Positions 7,002-16,206 are shown, counted from the stretch's first letter. The stretch: 56,181 bases of DNA from Phormidesmis priestleyi ULC007 (GCF_001895925.1 NZ_MPPI01000030.1:1-56181), one strand, 5' to 3'. The notes: a model not told the origin generated them from the sequence alone. Numbers and translations are program-made.

Positions 7002-7964
7002 ATGTCTACCTCGCCCAAACTGTTTGAGCGCCTTCATGAAGAGTTTCGCCGTCGCCATTACGCCTATGAAACTGAAAAAAGCTACACTCGCTGGATTAAA
7101 GAGTTTATTCAGTTTCACCACATGACTCCCCCACGAGATCTAGGGCGCGAGGCAGTGGAAGCCTTTCTGACGCATCTGGCAGTTAATCAACGGGTGGCTG
7201 CTTCCACTCAAAATCAAGCCTTCAGCGCGTTAATCTTTCTCTATCGAGACGTGTATCAAAGAGACACCGATTGGAATCTAGATGCTCTCAGAGCCAGAAC
7301 GACTCGCTATGTGCCGACCGTATTGTCGCGAGAGGAAACCTTCGCGATTCTCAACCAAATGAGTGGAGTTCCGAAACTGATCGTCCAAGTGCTGTATGGC
7401 AGCGGGTTGCGGCTCCGGGAAAGTTTGAACCTGCGCGTCAAAGACCTGGATTTTGCCCAACATCAAATCGTTGTGCGAGACACAAAAGGGCGGGAAAGCC
7501 GAGTCACGCCGTTGCCCGATCGGTTAATTGAGCCGTTAACTCAACACTTGCAAACGGTCAAACGTTGGCATGAGATGGATTTGCACCAGGGTTATGGGGC
7601 GGTGGTGTTGCCTTATGCGCTCGATCGCAAATATCCGAATGCAAATCGTCAATGGATTTGGCAATTTGTCTTTCCTGCCAAAAGCCGCAATCGTGATCCT
7701 CAGAGCGATCAAGTCGGTCGTTATCATTTCCATGCATCGAATGTGCAGAAAGCCCTCAAACAAGCAGTTGGTTTGGCAAAGATTCAAAAGCGCGTTAGTT
7801 GCCATACGTTTCGCCATAGTTTTGCCACACATTTGCTGCACAATGACTACGATATTCGCACCGTCCAAGAGTTGTTGGGACACAAAGATGTGAAGACAAC
7901 CATGATTTATACGCATGTGCTAAACCGAGGTGGGCGCGGCGTGAGAAGTCCGTTGGATGCTTAA
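7002..7964 (+). CDS. intI: Integron integrase IntI
   Basis: A tyrosine recombinase of 320 residues. The N-terminal SAM-like domain ([21 protein letters not shown]) is followed by the catalytic domain with R in [11 protein letters not shown] in [14 protein letters not shown], the [10 protein letters not shown] box and the nucleophile in YTHVLNRGG. The extra domain found only in IntI proteins is present between boxes: [17 protein letters not shown] followed by WIWQFVFPA. The C-terminus GVRSPLDA is also typical. I prefer ATG 7002; the frame stays open to a TTG at 6990. No stop or frameshift is visible, so it is probably functional. Its substrates would be the attC sites to its left. Confidence 0.96.
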   Translation: MSTSPKLFERLHEEFRRRHYAYETEKSYTRWIKEFIQFHHMTPPRDLGREAVEAFLTHLAVNQRVAASTQNQAFSALIFLYRDVYQRDTDWNLDALRARTTRYVPTVLSREETFAILNQMSGVPKLIVQVLYGSGLRLRESLNLRVKDLDFAQHQIVVRDTKGRESRVTPLPDRLIEPLTQHLQTVKRWHEMDLHQGYGAVVLPYALDRKYPNANRQWIWQFVFPAKSRNRDPQSDQVGRYHFHASNVQKALKQAVGLAKIQKRVSCHTFRHSFATHLLHNDYDIRTVQELLGHKDVKTTMIYTHVLNRGGRGVRSPLDA

Positions 7965-8036
7965 CTGCACCTGCAAAAATTAAGACTTTAAAGATTCCAA
8001 AAAACAAAAAACTCCTGTAGAATACATCGCAGTGAT

Positions 8037-8255
8037 GAAGTTGTGCCCCGAAGCCTGATCTACCAAATCAGACTCCGAGGACTTCCATCCCTAGTTAGAG
8101 TCAGTAACTCAGGAGGCGTTCATGATTGTACACCGTCGGCTTTGCTATGGGATCTTGAAAGGCTGGAATCAAGATCCTGCATACTCTTTTCATCCCAATG
8201 GAATGTCTGATCAATCAGCATTTTTGTCCTCTTTGAATTAACCAAGAGGACAAAA
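8037..8255 (+). promoter_or_regulatory. Structured 5' leader with SD-sequestering hairpin
   Basis: A nested stem joins GAAGT 8037-8041 with ACTTC 8081-8085 and CTGAT 8055-8059 with ATCAG 8067-8071. After a 39-codon ORF, a perfect 12-bp hairpin joins TTTTGTCCTCTT (8222-8233) to AAGAGGACAAAA (8244-8255). The second arm contains the AAGAGGA ribosome site of the gene starting at 8260. A TAGAAT -10-like box lies at about 8018-8023. Confidence 0.65.
8122..8241 (+). CDS. 39-residue leader peptide candidate
   Basis: The ORF starts with ATG 8122 behind a strong AGGAGG, six bases away, and ends with TAA inside the loop of the 8222-8255 hairpin. The peptide starts MIVHRRLCYGILKGW and ends SAFLSSLN; it contains no membrane segment. 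Ribosomes finishing it would occupy the left hairpin arm and free the downstream Shine-Dalgarno, so it may couple translation of the next gene. It shows no obvious run of a single regulatory amino acid. Protein expression is not proven; the evidence is the ribosome site and the placement of the stop codon. Confidence 0.55.
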   Translation: MIVHRRLCYGILKGWNQDPAYSFHPNGMSDQSAFLSSLN

Positions 8256-8259
8256 TAAT

Positions 8260-8631
8260 ATGGGAGTTAGGACGATCGTTCCTGGCTCGATTTCGTTCAC
8301 CGTTGAGTTGCGCTGCTCAACCGAAAAACGTTATCGAGTCAGTGTGACTTTGGATTTGCAAGAGCGTTATATCTTCCTTTCGTCTGGCATTCTCGTGAAT
8401 GTGAGGGACAGCATTGAAGAGTTTGTTTCGCAACTGAGTGAGATTGCATCCAATCAGCTAGCATTGCTCAAATGGGATGGCACGAGTGACTTGACGACTG
8501 AATATCAGATTGTTCGAGTGTTGCCGGGCTATCAAGTTGAGCGATCGTTAGCGAAGTTCAACATCGTCTTGGGCAATGGTTCACTGATTCAAGTGGAGGA
8601 GTTGCACAACAAAATTACCATTCAACTCTAG
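8260..8631 (+). CDS. Hypothetical protein behind a leader ORF
   Basis: A protein of 123 residues that I do not recognise. It looks like an all-beta/mixed fold: VELRCSTEKRYRVSVTLDL, RYIFLSSGILVNVRDSIEEF, then a helix SQLSEIASNQLALLKW and strands YQIVRVLPGYQV and FNIVLGNGSLIQV. No signal peptide or membrane segment. The AAGAGGA ribosome site is buried in a hairpin and can be opened by translation of the preceding 39-codon ORF. A stem with one mismatch (8643-8654 with 8680-8691) follows the stop. It sits just past intI but on the non-cassette side, so I see no reason to call it a cassette gene. Confidence 0.65.
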   Translation: MGVRTIVPGSISFTVELRCSTEKRYRVSVTLDLQERYIFLSSGILVNVRDSIEEFVSQLSEIASNQLALLKWDGTSDLTTEYQIVRVLPGYQVERSLAKFNIVLGNGSLIQVEELHNKITIQL

Positions 8632-8642
8632 AAAATTGGGCA

Positions 8643-8691
8643 TTAGGGAACCGTTGATTATTGAACCCTTCATAGTCATACGGCTCCCTAA
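8643..8691 (+). terminator. Stem-loop after the 8260-8631 gene
   Basis: TTAGGGAACCGT pairs with ACGGCTCCCTAA (one mismatch) around a 25-nt loop. There is no T-run, so termination is only possible. The following 270 bp to 8961 hold no ORF or other structure that I can support. Confidence 0.4.
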
Positions 8692-8961
8692 CCACGCAAA
8701 TCGTAACTGCAACTTAATTAGATAGCACGCCCTGGTAGGGCGACTTGCTAGACTGTCGCTTCGACTACTTGACTACCGCTGAAACAATTTTTGTTTTGAC
8801 TCTTTCCCGATCGTTGCCCAAAAATCAGATTCTTGGGACTAACGTCTCCATCAATCGTTAAAGAAGTCATTGACGAGATTTTAGCAGGGGTGAGATTGAA
8901 ACCTGAAATCTGAACCCTTTTGTTCTAGACTTTGTTACAACGTTAATTAGAGTCAGAACTC

Positions 8962-10188
8962 GTGGGAATCATCGAGAGCGTTTTCATTGGCATCATCGGC
9001 AGCGCGATCGCCTTAGTCATCCTGATCCTGGTAGCCCTCGAAGCGCAATATCGGCAGCGTCCCGGCAATGATTTAGAACTAACTGCTGGCAAGTGGGAGT
9101 TTGACCTCTATGAGCCGCAGCGATATCTGCTGGTAGGCAATCTAGAGTTTCGCAACCGCACCCGTCGCCTCGAAGTGATGGTGCCAGAGATTCGAGCCGA
9201 GGTAACGCTACTCACATCTGGCAGCTTAGAAGGAGTCACCACGACGACTCACATTATTCCTCGTCACACCGAAGCAACCGCTAGAAGTGATCACTATTGG
9301 GAAAGCCGGATCGTCAAAGTCGGGGGAGAAGACCCGATCGAGATCTCGATCGACGTTCAAGGACAAGACCTGAGCGACCTTAAAGTGGCCTGGGTACAGA
9401 TTCATTACGTCACTTACGGGCCTCAAGGGCGAATTCCTAAAACTCGCCATATCGTAGTGCCGCTCAAGTTTCCTAGCACCGATGACTCTAAGCGCTGGCG
9501 ACCTGCCGCTAATTCGGACGTTTTGCCGATTCGCACTCACCTGCTCACTGAGTTAGATGATCCCGTTGAAGTCGTGCGTCGTTACGTAGTGCCCCATGCT
9601 CAAGCTGGAGACGTAGTGACGATCGGAGAGTCGCCCCTCGCCATTATGCAAGGGCGATTTATTCACCCCAGCGAAATTCATCCTGGATGGCTGGCGACTC
9701 GCTTGTGCTATCTGTTTTTGCCGACTTCGAGTTTGGCGACTGCCTGCGGCTTACAGACTTTAATTAACATCGTCGGGCCCGGGCGCGTGTTTGTCGCCTT
9801 TGTCGCAGGCGCGATCGGGAAACTTTTTGGTCAACCTGGCTTCTTTTATCGGGTAGCAGGCGATCAAGCTCGACTGATTGATGACGTAACCGGAACACTG
9901 CCCCCCTACGACAAATTTATCGTGCTTGGGCCCGATAACGCCCAGGGAATTGTGGATCAAATTCAGCGCGAAACTGGGCTATCTGCTGCGATCGTAGACG
10001 TGAATGACTTGAAAGCAGTTAAGATATTGGCAGCGACCTCTAATCTATCGATCAACTTTCTCAAACAGGCGCTGATCACAAACCCGGCTGGGAATGCCGA
10101 TGAGCAAACCCCTGTCGTCCTGATCCGTCCCACTGAGTCGCTGCTCGATCGCGCCTCTGTCAAGCCTGAGTCTGCTGGCACTCATTAG
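8962..10188 (+). CDS. CofE-like F420-0:gamma-glutamyl ligase family protein
   Basis: A protein of 408 residues with a GTG start. Residues 4-27 form one membrane helix (SVFIGIIGSAIALVILILVAL). A long beta-rich region follows, and the C-terminal half carries the CofE-like segment: VVRRYVVPHAQAGDVVTIGESPLAIMQGR, then KLFGQPGFFYRVAG and DVTGTLPPYDKFIVLGP. Cyanobacterial proteins annotated as F420-0:gamma-glutamyl ligase share this layout, although cyanobacteria are not known as general F420 users, so the true substrate is uncertain. It is followed after 94 bp by the GNAT gene and ruvX, a run that looks like one transcription unit. Confidence 0.75.
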   Translation: MGIIESVFIGIIGSAIALVILILVALEAQYRQRPGNDLELTAGKWEFDLYEPQRYLLVGNLEFRNRTRRLEVMVPEIRAEVTLLTSGSLEGVTTTTHIIPRHTEATARSDHYWESRIVKVGGEDPIEISIDVQGQDLSDLKVAWVQIHYVTYGPQGRIPKTRHIVVPLKFPSTDDSKRWRPAANSDVLPIRTHLLTELDDPVEVVRRYVVPHAQAGDVVTIGESPLAIMQGRFIHPSEIHPGWLATRLCYLFLPTSSLATACGLQTLINIVGPGRVFVAFVAGAIGKLFGQPGFFYRVAGDQARLIDDVTGTLPPYDKFIVLGPDNAQGIVDQIQRETGLSAAIVDVNDLKAVKILAATSNLSINFLKQALITNPAGNADEQTPVVLIRPTESLLDRASVKPESAGTH

Positions 10189-10282
10189 GGATTTGTCTAA
10201 ATTTGGCAATGAATATCCCTTAGGGTTGACCCAGATTTTCTGCCAAACTCCTACCCTGAGGGTGAATAGCCGCTTTAACACC

Positions 10283-11581
10283 ATGATTCGAGCCTTTCCT
10301 CAGACAAATAATATCGTGATTCGACCAATCCAATATCGCGATTTAGAATCGGTCGAGCAGCTTTGTGCAGAGGCATCAGAAGCAGAAAGCCCCAATTGCT
10401 CAATGGTGAGAGAAAAGCCATTAGCGATTCGGCGCTGGTATGGAATTCTCAAGGTTCTCAGTCTGTTTCCCAATCCTTTTCAAGATTCTTTCTGCATCCA
10501 CGTCGCAGAGTTCAACCAGCAAATTCAAGGATTGATTCAAGTGTCGCCCTTTAACCGGACGGGGACGACTTGGCGCGTCGATCGCGTTGCCGTTGATCCC
10601 GTTATTCTGCAAAATGAGGCAGCATCCGAATCAGAAGTGCCGACCACCTCGTTGGTGACTTCTAGCGATATTGGCTCTCTGCTGCTGCGCTATTGTTTAG
10701 AAAAAGTTTGGCAAGCCCGCACTTGGATCTTAGAAATCGATATCCACGATAATTCTGCGCTGGCGCTCTATCGCAAAAATGGGTTTCAGCGTCTGGCCCA
10801 CATGACCTATTGGGGCATCTCTCCTGAGCTTTTGCAAGAGTTGTCGCACCGAGAGCCAGATTTACCCAATCTGTTGCCCGTCAGCAACGCCGATGCTCAG
10901 TTGCTCTACCAACTCGACACGATGGCAATGCCGCCGCTCGTGCGTCAAGTCTTCGATCGGCACATTCAAGACTTTAAGACCAGCTTGTTTAGCTCAGTCG
11001 CCGAAGGGGTCAGACAGTTGTTTAGCCGCACTGAGTTTGTAAGTGGCTATGTGTTTGAGCCACAGCGCAAAGCGGCGATCGGATATTTTCAGGTGCAGTT
11101 GTGCCGCGATGGTTCTCAACCTCACGTTGCTCAACTGACCGTCAACCCTGCCTACACCTGGCTCTATCCTGAGCTAATGGCTCAAATGGCGCGAGTGACG
11201 CAAGAAGTCCCGGCACAAGCGTTGCACCTGTCATCATCAGACTATCAGCCTGAGCGAGAAGAATATTTAGAACGCGTCGGAGCCGATCGCATCGCCCACA
11301 CGCTGGTAATGTCCCGATCGGTGTGGCATAAGCTCCGAGAAGCAAAACCTTCTGCCGTAGAGGGGTTACAGCTTTCTGACGTGCTGCAAGGGCTTCAACC
11401 CTCTCGCAAGCCCGTTCCTGGACGGATCTCACTGCTCAAGTCAATCAAGCGAGAAGAGTCTAAGCCAGATTCCACCCACCCTGCAAAACCACCCGCATCT
11501 CCCGAATCTGGCAGCAGCGTTCAAGATCTTGTCAATCGAGCGTCTAAAACCGAACCTCGTGGTGAAGATCCTTGCTGTTGA
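10283..11581 (+). CDS. GNAT-family N-acetyltransferase
   Basis: A protein of 432 residues starting at ATG 10283; the open frame extends to a TTG at 10193, but the acetyltransferase similarity begins with NNIVIRPIQYRDLESVEQLC. The GNAT core is seen in WRVDRVAVDP, SLLLRYCLEKVW and EIDIHDNSALALYRKNGFQRL, the acetyl-CoA and substrate strands. A second degenerate half follows, then a basic, proline-rich tail (residues 370-432) that is probably disordered. Its end overlaps only a long-frame start of ruvX, not the chosen one. The substrate is unknown. Confidence 0.8.
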   Translation: MIRAFPQTNNIVIRPIQYRDLESVEQLCAEASEAESPNCSMVREKPLAIRRWYGILKVLSLFPNPFQDSFCIHVAEFNQQIQGLIQVSPFNRTGTTWRVDRVAVDPVILQNEAASESEVPTTSLVTSSDIGSLLLRYCLEKVWQARTWILEIDIHDNSALALYRKNGFQRLAHMTYWGISPELLQELSHREPDLPNLLPVSNADAQLLYQLDTMAMPPLVRQVFDRHIQDFKTSLFSSVAEGVRQLFSRTEFVSGYVFEPQRKAAIGYFQVQLCRDGSQPHVAQLTVNPAYTWLYPELMAQMARVTQEVPAQALHLSSSDYQPEREEYLERVGADRIAHTLVMSRSVWHKLREAKPSAVEGLQLSDVLQGLQPSRKPVPGRISLLKSIKREESKPDSTHPAKPPASPESGSSVQDLVNRASKTEPRGEDPCC

Positions 11582-11603
11582 GCCGTCCTCCTGGGATCAA
11601 GGT

Positions 11604-12056
11604 ATGAGTATGGAGTTTGTCTCTGCCTTGGGGCTAGATGTCGGTCAAAAGCGGATCGGGGTCGCGGGCTGTGATGGCACAGGACTGATCGCGACCGGGC
11701 TAACGACGATCGAGCGCAAATCTTTTCAACAAGTCATTGCTGAATTGCAGGCGATGATCCACGATCGTCAAGTTCAAATCTTAATTATTGGTTTGCCCTA
11801 CACGATGGATGGATCATTGGGATTCCAGGCAAAGCAAGTGCAAAAATTTGCGAGAGCCATCTCTCACGCCCTTAACCTCCCGATCGAATATGTAGACGAA
11901 CGGTTGACCAGCTACCAAGCAGAACAGCTCCTTCACGCCGAAAACATTTCACCTTCCCGTAATAAAGGTCTGATCGATCGCAAAGCAGCGTCCATTATTT
12001 TGCAACAATGGTTAGATGAACGGAAACTCAAAGAGCGGCTCGGAGCCAAAGCGTAA
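11604..12056 (+). CDS. ruvX: Holliday junction resolvase-like RuvX (YqgF)
   Basis: A protein of 150 residues, normal for RuvX/YqgF. The RNase H-like fold is visible in ALGLDVGQKRIGVAGCD (first catalytic D), ILIIGLPYTMDGSLG, VEYVDERLTS-type (IEYVDERLTSYQAE) and LIDRKAASIILQQWL (last D). The family acts on pre-16S rRNA ends and possibly on DNA junctions. I chose ATG 11604, eight bases after an AAGG; a second ATG lies at 11610. It precedes a DUF3727 gene and mltG, a linkage common in cyanobacteria. Confidence 0.92.
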   Translation: MSMEFVSALGLDVGQKRIGVAGCDGTGLIATGLTTIERKSFQQVIAELQAMIHDRQVQILIIGLPYTMDGSLGFQAKQVQKFARAISHALNLPIEYVDERLTSYQAEQLLHAENISPSRNKGLIDRKAASIILQQWLDERKLKERLGAKA

Positions 12057-12151
12057 ACAAACCTTTAACCTTTAGGCTCCACCCTTTAGAGAAGGTGCCA
12101 TTCTGAGGGATACTTTTCTGAGAGCTAAGTGCGATCGCGCCAAGGATCATA

Positions 12152-12748
12152 ATGCCCAAGTCGAATCGAGATAGAGAGAGTCCAATGGATGAAGATAGCA
12201 TTGATATGGATGCTCCCACCGTCACCCTGACCGATGAGGCAGGGCTAACCCTGATCTGCTACGTCGAGCATTCCCTAGAGGTCGAAGAGCAGGAGTATGT
12301 CTTGCTGCTTCCAGTAGACTCTCCTGTAGAAGTTTTTGCTTGGCAAGAAGATGGTGAGGAAGATGAAGCCGTCTTAGTCGAAGATGAGGAAGAATTGAAT
12401 CGAGTCTTTCCGACGGCTAGAGCGGTTTTAGAAGAGCAAAACCTCACGTTAAAGCGCACGGCTGTGGTGCTGACTGTTGAAGGCGATTTGCCCGATTTTA
12501 TCGAAGATGAAGACGAATGGGCGGGCGTTGAGTCTGACTCAGAAGACGAGCAAGAAGAACTTCAACTTCTGTCTAGTTTTTATCACGAGGAGCAAGAATA
12601 TGCCATCTATGCCCCGCTTGATCCCTTCTTCATTCTGGCAAGAATGGACGAAGACGGGCAACCTCACTTACTTTCTCCAGAAGAACTGAAAAAAATCGAG
12701 CCGATGCTGCCGATGATTGAAGATCAACTCTTTGATGCAATGGAGTAG
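12152..12748 (+). CDS. DUF3727 domain protein
   Basis: A very acidic protein of 198 residues. Two related modules are visible: residues 20-110 (TVTLTDEAGLTLICYVEHSL, VLLLPVDSPVEVFAW) and 140-198 (LLSSFYHEEQEYAIYAPLDPFFILAR). Both resemble the small DUF1292-like fold that cyanobacterial DUF3727 proteins contain. The linker is a run of D and E. AAGGA lies just before ATG 12152. It sits between ruvX and mltG; function unknown, with homologues also in chloroplast-bearing organisms. Confidence 0.82.
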   Translation: MPKSNRDRESPMDEDSIDMDAPTVTLTDEAGLTLICYVEHSLEVEEQEYVLLLPVDSPVEVFAWQEDGEEDEAVLVEDEEELNRVFPTARAVLEEQNLTLKRTAVVLTVEGDLPDFIEDEDEWAGVESDSEDEQEELQLLSSFYHEEQEYAIYAPLDPFFILARMDEDGQPHLLSPEELKKIEPMLPMIEDQLFDAME

Positions 12749-12778
12749 TCTTCTGTCGAGGCTCGATCGAGAGCTTGT

Positions 12779-12803
12779 AGGGACGTTCTACAGAGCGTCC
12801 TTA
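12779..12803. repeat. Small dispersed-repeat hairpin
   Basis: GGGACGTTCT and AGAGCGTCC pair across a 2-nt loop between the DUF3727 gene and mltG. It looks like a mobile small repeat rather than a terminator, as no T-run follows. Confidence 0.5.
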
Positions 12804-12935
12804 TGTTCTTAATAAAGGGCAGTCTGGCAATTTTAATCATTAGAACTTCTAATCAGTCTTGACTAGTGGTGACAGAGCATCGATTATTTGTTCTGACGAG
12901 GGCGATCTCTCACTTGTTCAATTCAGACAATCACC

Positions 12936-14045
12936 ATGAAAGCTGTCCAGCGCATTGCAAAAGGGTCATTTTATCTGCTGATCATCTGCTCGGTGCTAGG
13001 TCTATCAGCATGGCGGGTACAGGCTTGGTGGAGCTGGGCAAGTGCGCCTGCGATCGAGTCTGCTTCTCAGCAGGGCAAACGAGTCATAATTCAAATCCCG
13101 CAGGGAACCTCAGCACAGCAGATCGGCCAAGAACTAGAGACCGCAGGGCTAATTAAATCGGCAAAAGCCTGGGAACTGTGGGCCCGATGGTTGATGTGGA
13201 AGCAGCCAGATGGAGGCTTTCAGGCAGGGAACTATGAGCTATCGACCGCCGAACCTCTGCAAGCGATCGCGCAAAAAATCTGGACGGGTGAAGTCGCTCA
13301 ACGCAGTTTCACCATTCCTGAAGGCTGGTCGCTCAGACAAATGGCCAGTTATTTTGAGCAACAGGGGTTCTTCAAGGCGCAAGACTTTCTGACCGCTGCC
13401 AGCCAACTTCCAACGGGCAAATATCCCTGGCTGCCGACGGGTGTTGCGAGCTTAGAGGGCTTTCTTTACCCCGATACTTACCAAATTTCTGCTGGGGCGC
13501 AAGTTACGCCGACTGAGGTGATTACCCAAATGCTCGATCGCTTTGAGCAGGTCGCATTACCTCTCTATAATCAAGAGCGCGATCGCACCCAGTTCTCGCT
13601 GGCGCAGTGGGTAACCTTGGCTAGCATTGTCGAAAAAGAAGCAGTAGTCGCCGCCGAACGACCTCGGATCGCCGGGGTGTTTACCAATCGGTTAAAACAA
13701 AACATTCCGTTAGGATCTGATCCAACGGTTGAATATGCGCTAGGCGTTCAGCAGACTAAAGAGCAGCCGCTGACGCTAGAGCAAGTGAAAGTGGAGTCTC
13801 CCTACAATACTTATATCAATGCTGGGCTGCCGCCTGCTCCGATCGCGAGTCCAGGTCTCGCGAGTCTGAAAGCGACGTTAGCACCCGAAGTCACTGACTA
13901 TCTCTACTTTGTCGCGAAATATGATGGCACTCATGTGTTTAGCCGTACGTTAGGTGAGCATGAATCAGCCCAGGGAACGATTCGAGATACGATCGACAAA
14001 CGCGCTACAAAACCTCAAGAGAAGCCCAAAAAACCTGGAAATTAA
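12936..14045 (+). CDS. mltG: Endolytic murein transglycosylase MltG
   Basis: A protein of 369 residues: an N-terminal membrane anchor (residues 8-28, GSFYLLIICSVLGLSAW), a LysM-like region (IQIPQGTSAQQIGQELETAGLI) and the YceG catalytic domain. Hallmarks are SLEGFLYPDTYQI, the catalytic glutamate in LASIVEKEA, and PYNTYINAGLPPAPIASPG. It cleaves nascent glycan strands on the periplasmic side of the inner membrane and is thought to set glycan length. It closes the ruvX cluster and converges with frr. Confidence 0.94.
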   Translation: MKAVQRIAKGSFYLLIICSVLGLSAWRVQAWWSWASAPAIESASQQGKRVIIQIPQGTSAQQIGQELETAGLIKSAKAWELWARWLMWKQPDGGFQAGNYELSTAEPLQAIAQKIWTGEVAQRSFTIPEGWSLRQMASYFEQQGFFKAQDFLTAASQLPTGKYPWLPTGVASLEGFLYPDTYQISAGAQVTPTEVITQMLDRFEQVALPLYNQERDRTQFSLAQWVTLASIVEKEAVVAAERPRIAGVFTNRLKQNIPLGSDPTVEYALGVQQTKEQPLTLEQVKVESPYNTYINAGLPPAPIASPGLASLKATLAPEVTDYLYFVAKYDGTHVFSRTLGEHESAQGTIRDTIDKRATKPQEKPKKPGN

Positions 14046-14079
14046 AAAGCGGCAGTTGATTATTCATCACCTGACCGCT
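14043..14079 (-). terminator. Intrinsic terminator of pyrH-frr
   Basis: On the minus strand, AGCGGTCAG pairs with CTGCCGCT (one bulge) and is followed by TTTTT. It lies between the convergent mltG and frr genes. Confidence 0.65.
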
Positions 14080-14107
14080 CGTAAATTGAGGCTTCAATCT
14101 TTGCAGA

Positions 14108-14656
14108 TTAGACCGTTGTAATGTCTTTTTCTTTTTCTGCCAAAACTCTTTCCACTTCAGCGACATATTTGTCGGTTAGCTTTTGAATTTTGTCTTGAAT
14201 ATCTTTTGATTCGTCTTCAGATACTTCCTTGGCTTTCTCTTGCTTTTTCACCGCATCAACCGCATCACGGCGAATATTCCGAACCGAGACTTTGCCCTCT
14301 TCAGAATATTTAGTTGCCAGTTTTACGAGTTCTTTGCGCCGATCGCTCGTCAAGGGCGGAATATTTAACCGAATCGTTGACCCGTCATTGTTGGGCATTA
14401 ACCCCAAACCAGACATTGAGATCGCTTTCTCAATGAGCGCCATGCTGCTTCGATCGTAAGGCTGAATCTGAATCGTGCTCGAATCAGGCGTACTGATATT
14501 AGCGAGAGCCTTGAGAGACGTAGGAGTCCCATAATATTCGACCGACACCTTATCTAAAAGACTGGTGCTGGCTCGACCCGTCCGAATGGTATTAAAAGAC
14601 CGTTGAGTGGCTTCGATCGCCTTCTTCATATGGTCTTCGACATCAGCAAACTTCAC
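14108..14656 (-). CDS. frr: Ribosome recycling factor
   Basis: A protein of 182 residues matching RRF over its full length: the long-helix domain ([23 protein letters not shown]), the second domain ([23 protein letters not shown]) and the [12 protein letters not shown] segment. RRF splits the post-termination ribosome with EF-G. I start at GTG 14656 because GGAGG lies 6 bases upstream; the frame is also open to a TTG at 14671. It overlaps the end of pyrH, so the two are probably translationally coupled. Confidence 0.96.
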   Translation of the reverse strand: MKFADVEDHMKKAIEATQRSFNTIRTGRASTSLLDKVSVEYYGTPTSLKALANISTPDSSTIQIQPYDRSSMALIEKAISMSGLGLMPNNDGSTIRLNIPPLTSDRRKELVKLATKYSEEGKVSVRNIRRDAVDAVKKQEKAKEVSEDESKDIQDKIQKLTDKYVAEVERVLAEKEKDITTV

Positions 14657-15371
14657 ACAAACCTCCGACAATCGTTCCGATAGATTCTCCCATCACAGCG
14701 CGGCGCACATTTCCTGTCACCGACAAATCAAAGACAACGATGGGAATATTGTTATCTTTACACAACGCGATGGCAGTGCTGTCCATCACTTTCAAATCGT
14801 GGGTCAACACATGCGAATAAGTGAGACTTTGAAAACGCCGCGCATTGGGGTTGTGGGCTGGGTCGGCATCATATACCCCATCTACTTTCGTCGCTTTGAA
14901 CAGCACATCTGCGCTAATTTCGGCCGCTCTCAGCGCAGCCGTTGTATCGGTGGTGAAGAAGGGATTGCCAGACCCCGCCCCAAAGATCACGACCCGACCT
15001 TTTTCGAGGTGACGAATGGCGCGGCGACGAATGTAGGGTTCGGCGACTTCTTGCATCGCGATCGCCGTTTGCACTCGTGTGGGCACTCCAAGGTGCTCTA
15101 AGGCATCTTGCAGGGTCATTGCATTCATGACGGTGGCAATCATGCCAATGTAGTCTGCGGTGGCTCGATCCATGCCTGCTGCCGCACCTTTGACTCCTCG
15201 AAAAATATTACCGCCTCCGACGACGATCGCGATTTGCACTCCAGTGGCCGCGATTTCTGACACTTCTTCGGCAATCCCATTGACTACGGCAGGATCAATC
15301 CCGTAGGATAGGTCGCCCATCAGGGCTTCACCACTGAGCTTCAGCAGAATCCGCCGATAAGTTATTCCCAT
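14643..15371 (-). CDS. pyrH: UMP kinase
   Basis: A protein of 242 residues, the bacterial hexameric UMP kinase. Seen: [15 protein letters not shown] (phosphate loop), [28 protein letters not shown] (UMP binding) and [14 protein letters not shown]. It converts UMP to UDP in pyrimidine synthesis. It is followed immediately by frr, the classical pyrH-frr pair, with the frr ribosome site inside the pyrH 3' end. pyrE, also a pyrimidine gene, lies 2 kb away on the same strand but in a separate unit. Confidence 0.96.
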   Translation of the reverse strand: MGITYRRILLKLSGEALMGDLSYGIDPAVVNGIAEEVSEIAATGVQIAIVVGGGNIFRGVKGAAAGMDRATADYIGMIATVMNAMTLQDALEHLGVPTRVQTAIAMQEVAEPYIRRRAIRHLEKGRVVIFGAGSGNPFFTTDTTAALRAAEISADVLFKATKVDGVYDADPAHNPNARRFQSLTYSHVLTHDLKVMDSTAIALCKDNNIPIVVFDLSVTGNVRRAVMGESIGTIVGGLCEVC

Positions 15372-15505
15372 TTAACGATGACTTGCGTGACTTCAATTGC
15401 TTTCACCTAAAGATAGCAGTAGATTAGACGCTTTTATCATTTCTGCCTGCGAGAGCAATGCCCGACCCACACAATCTTCATGTCGAGCGATCGCGTCTCT
15501 GATTC

Positions 15506-16054
15506 CTAACTATTACGCCATTTAATAGAACAGCCGATCGGGTCAGTTGAGGTGGGAGCGATCGCCTCTCCAGCCAAAACTCTGGCGATCGCGTCTCTCA
15601 AATAGTTCGTTTTGACGGGTTTTGAATCTTCTGGGTTGTCATCGATCGCGCCGTTATAGCAAAGCACACCTTGCTGATTGAGCAGAAACACATGAGGCGT
15701 TTTCTTTGCCCCAAACGCATTCGCGACTTCTTGAGTGACATCTCGAATGTAGGGAAAATTGATTTGGTTGCCTGCCGCAAAGGGTTTCATTTTCTCAAAG
15801 CTGTCTTCAGGAAACTGCTCCGCATCGTTGGGGTTAATGCCAATCAGCGTCAAGCCTTGCCCCTCAAAATCGCTTTGAATCTGCTTCAGACGATCGACAT
15901 ACATCTTCACGTAAGGGCAGTGGTTGCACATAAACACCACTACAACGGCGTGAGACTGTTCGAGATATCGAGCGAGATGATGCACCGAGCCGTCGATTCC
16001 GGGGAGTTCAAAATCCGGAGCGTAACCGCCAATCTGAGTTCCGATCGTGTCCAT
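15506..16054 (-). CDS. Thioredoxin-like / AhpC-TSA family protein
   Basis: A protein of 182 residues. The thioredoxin fold is seen in GGYAPDFELPGIDG, VVVFMCNHCPYVKMYVDRL (C-x-x-C site CNHC), TLIGINPND and the cis-proline segment AKKTPHVFLLNQQG. This subgroup is common in cyanobacteria and may be a thiol-disulfide reductase or peroxiredoxin-like protein. There is no signal peptide, so it is cytoplasmic. It stands alone, divergent from the alpha/beta hydrolase at 16207. Confidence 0.85.
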   Translation of the reverse strand: MDTIGTQIGGYAPDFELPGIDGSVHHLARYLEQSHAVVVVFMCNHCPYVKMYVDRLKQIQSDFEGQGLTLIGINPNDAEQFPEDSFEKMKPFAAGNQINFPYIRDVTQEVANAFGAKKTPHVFLLNQQGVLCYNGAIDDNPEDSKPVKTNYLRDAIARVLAGEAIAPTSTDPIGCSIKWRNS

Positions 16055-16206
16055 AAACTCAACTTACAGGGTGAAAGAGTGAAACTTTATATAGTAATCG
16101 CATCCGATCGTGACACAAAAAGGTTCAAGGTTTAAAGGGCATCGAACTTAGCGCTTAACCGTTAAGCTAGACTACATAAAAGTTCATAATTTTCTGATCG
16201 AGTCCT

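Larger units (their letters stand above)
2308..7964. mobile_element. Integron: intI, attI and a leftward array of gene cassettes
   Basis: IntI is transcribed rightward at 7002-7964 and the cassettes run leftward from about 6787 to 2308, the divergent layout normal for integrons. Predicted cassette borders (between G and TT of the core, in the minus-strand sense) are near 6788, 5906, 4585, 3852, 2465 and 2321. Cassette 1 holds a 2-TM protein; cassette 2 a hypothetical plus VapBC; cassette 3 a YetF-like protein; cassette 4 a hypothetical plus DUF433/DUF5615; cassette 5 has no gene. All cargo genes lie on the minus strand. A sixth cassette is cut by the IS at 2307. Confidence 0.88.
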
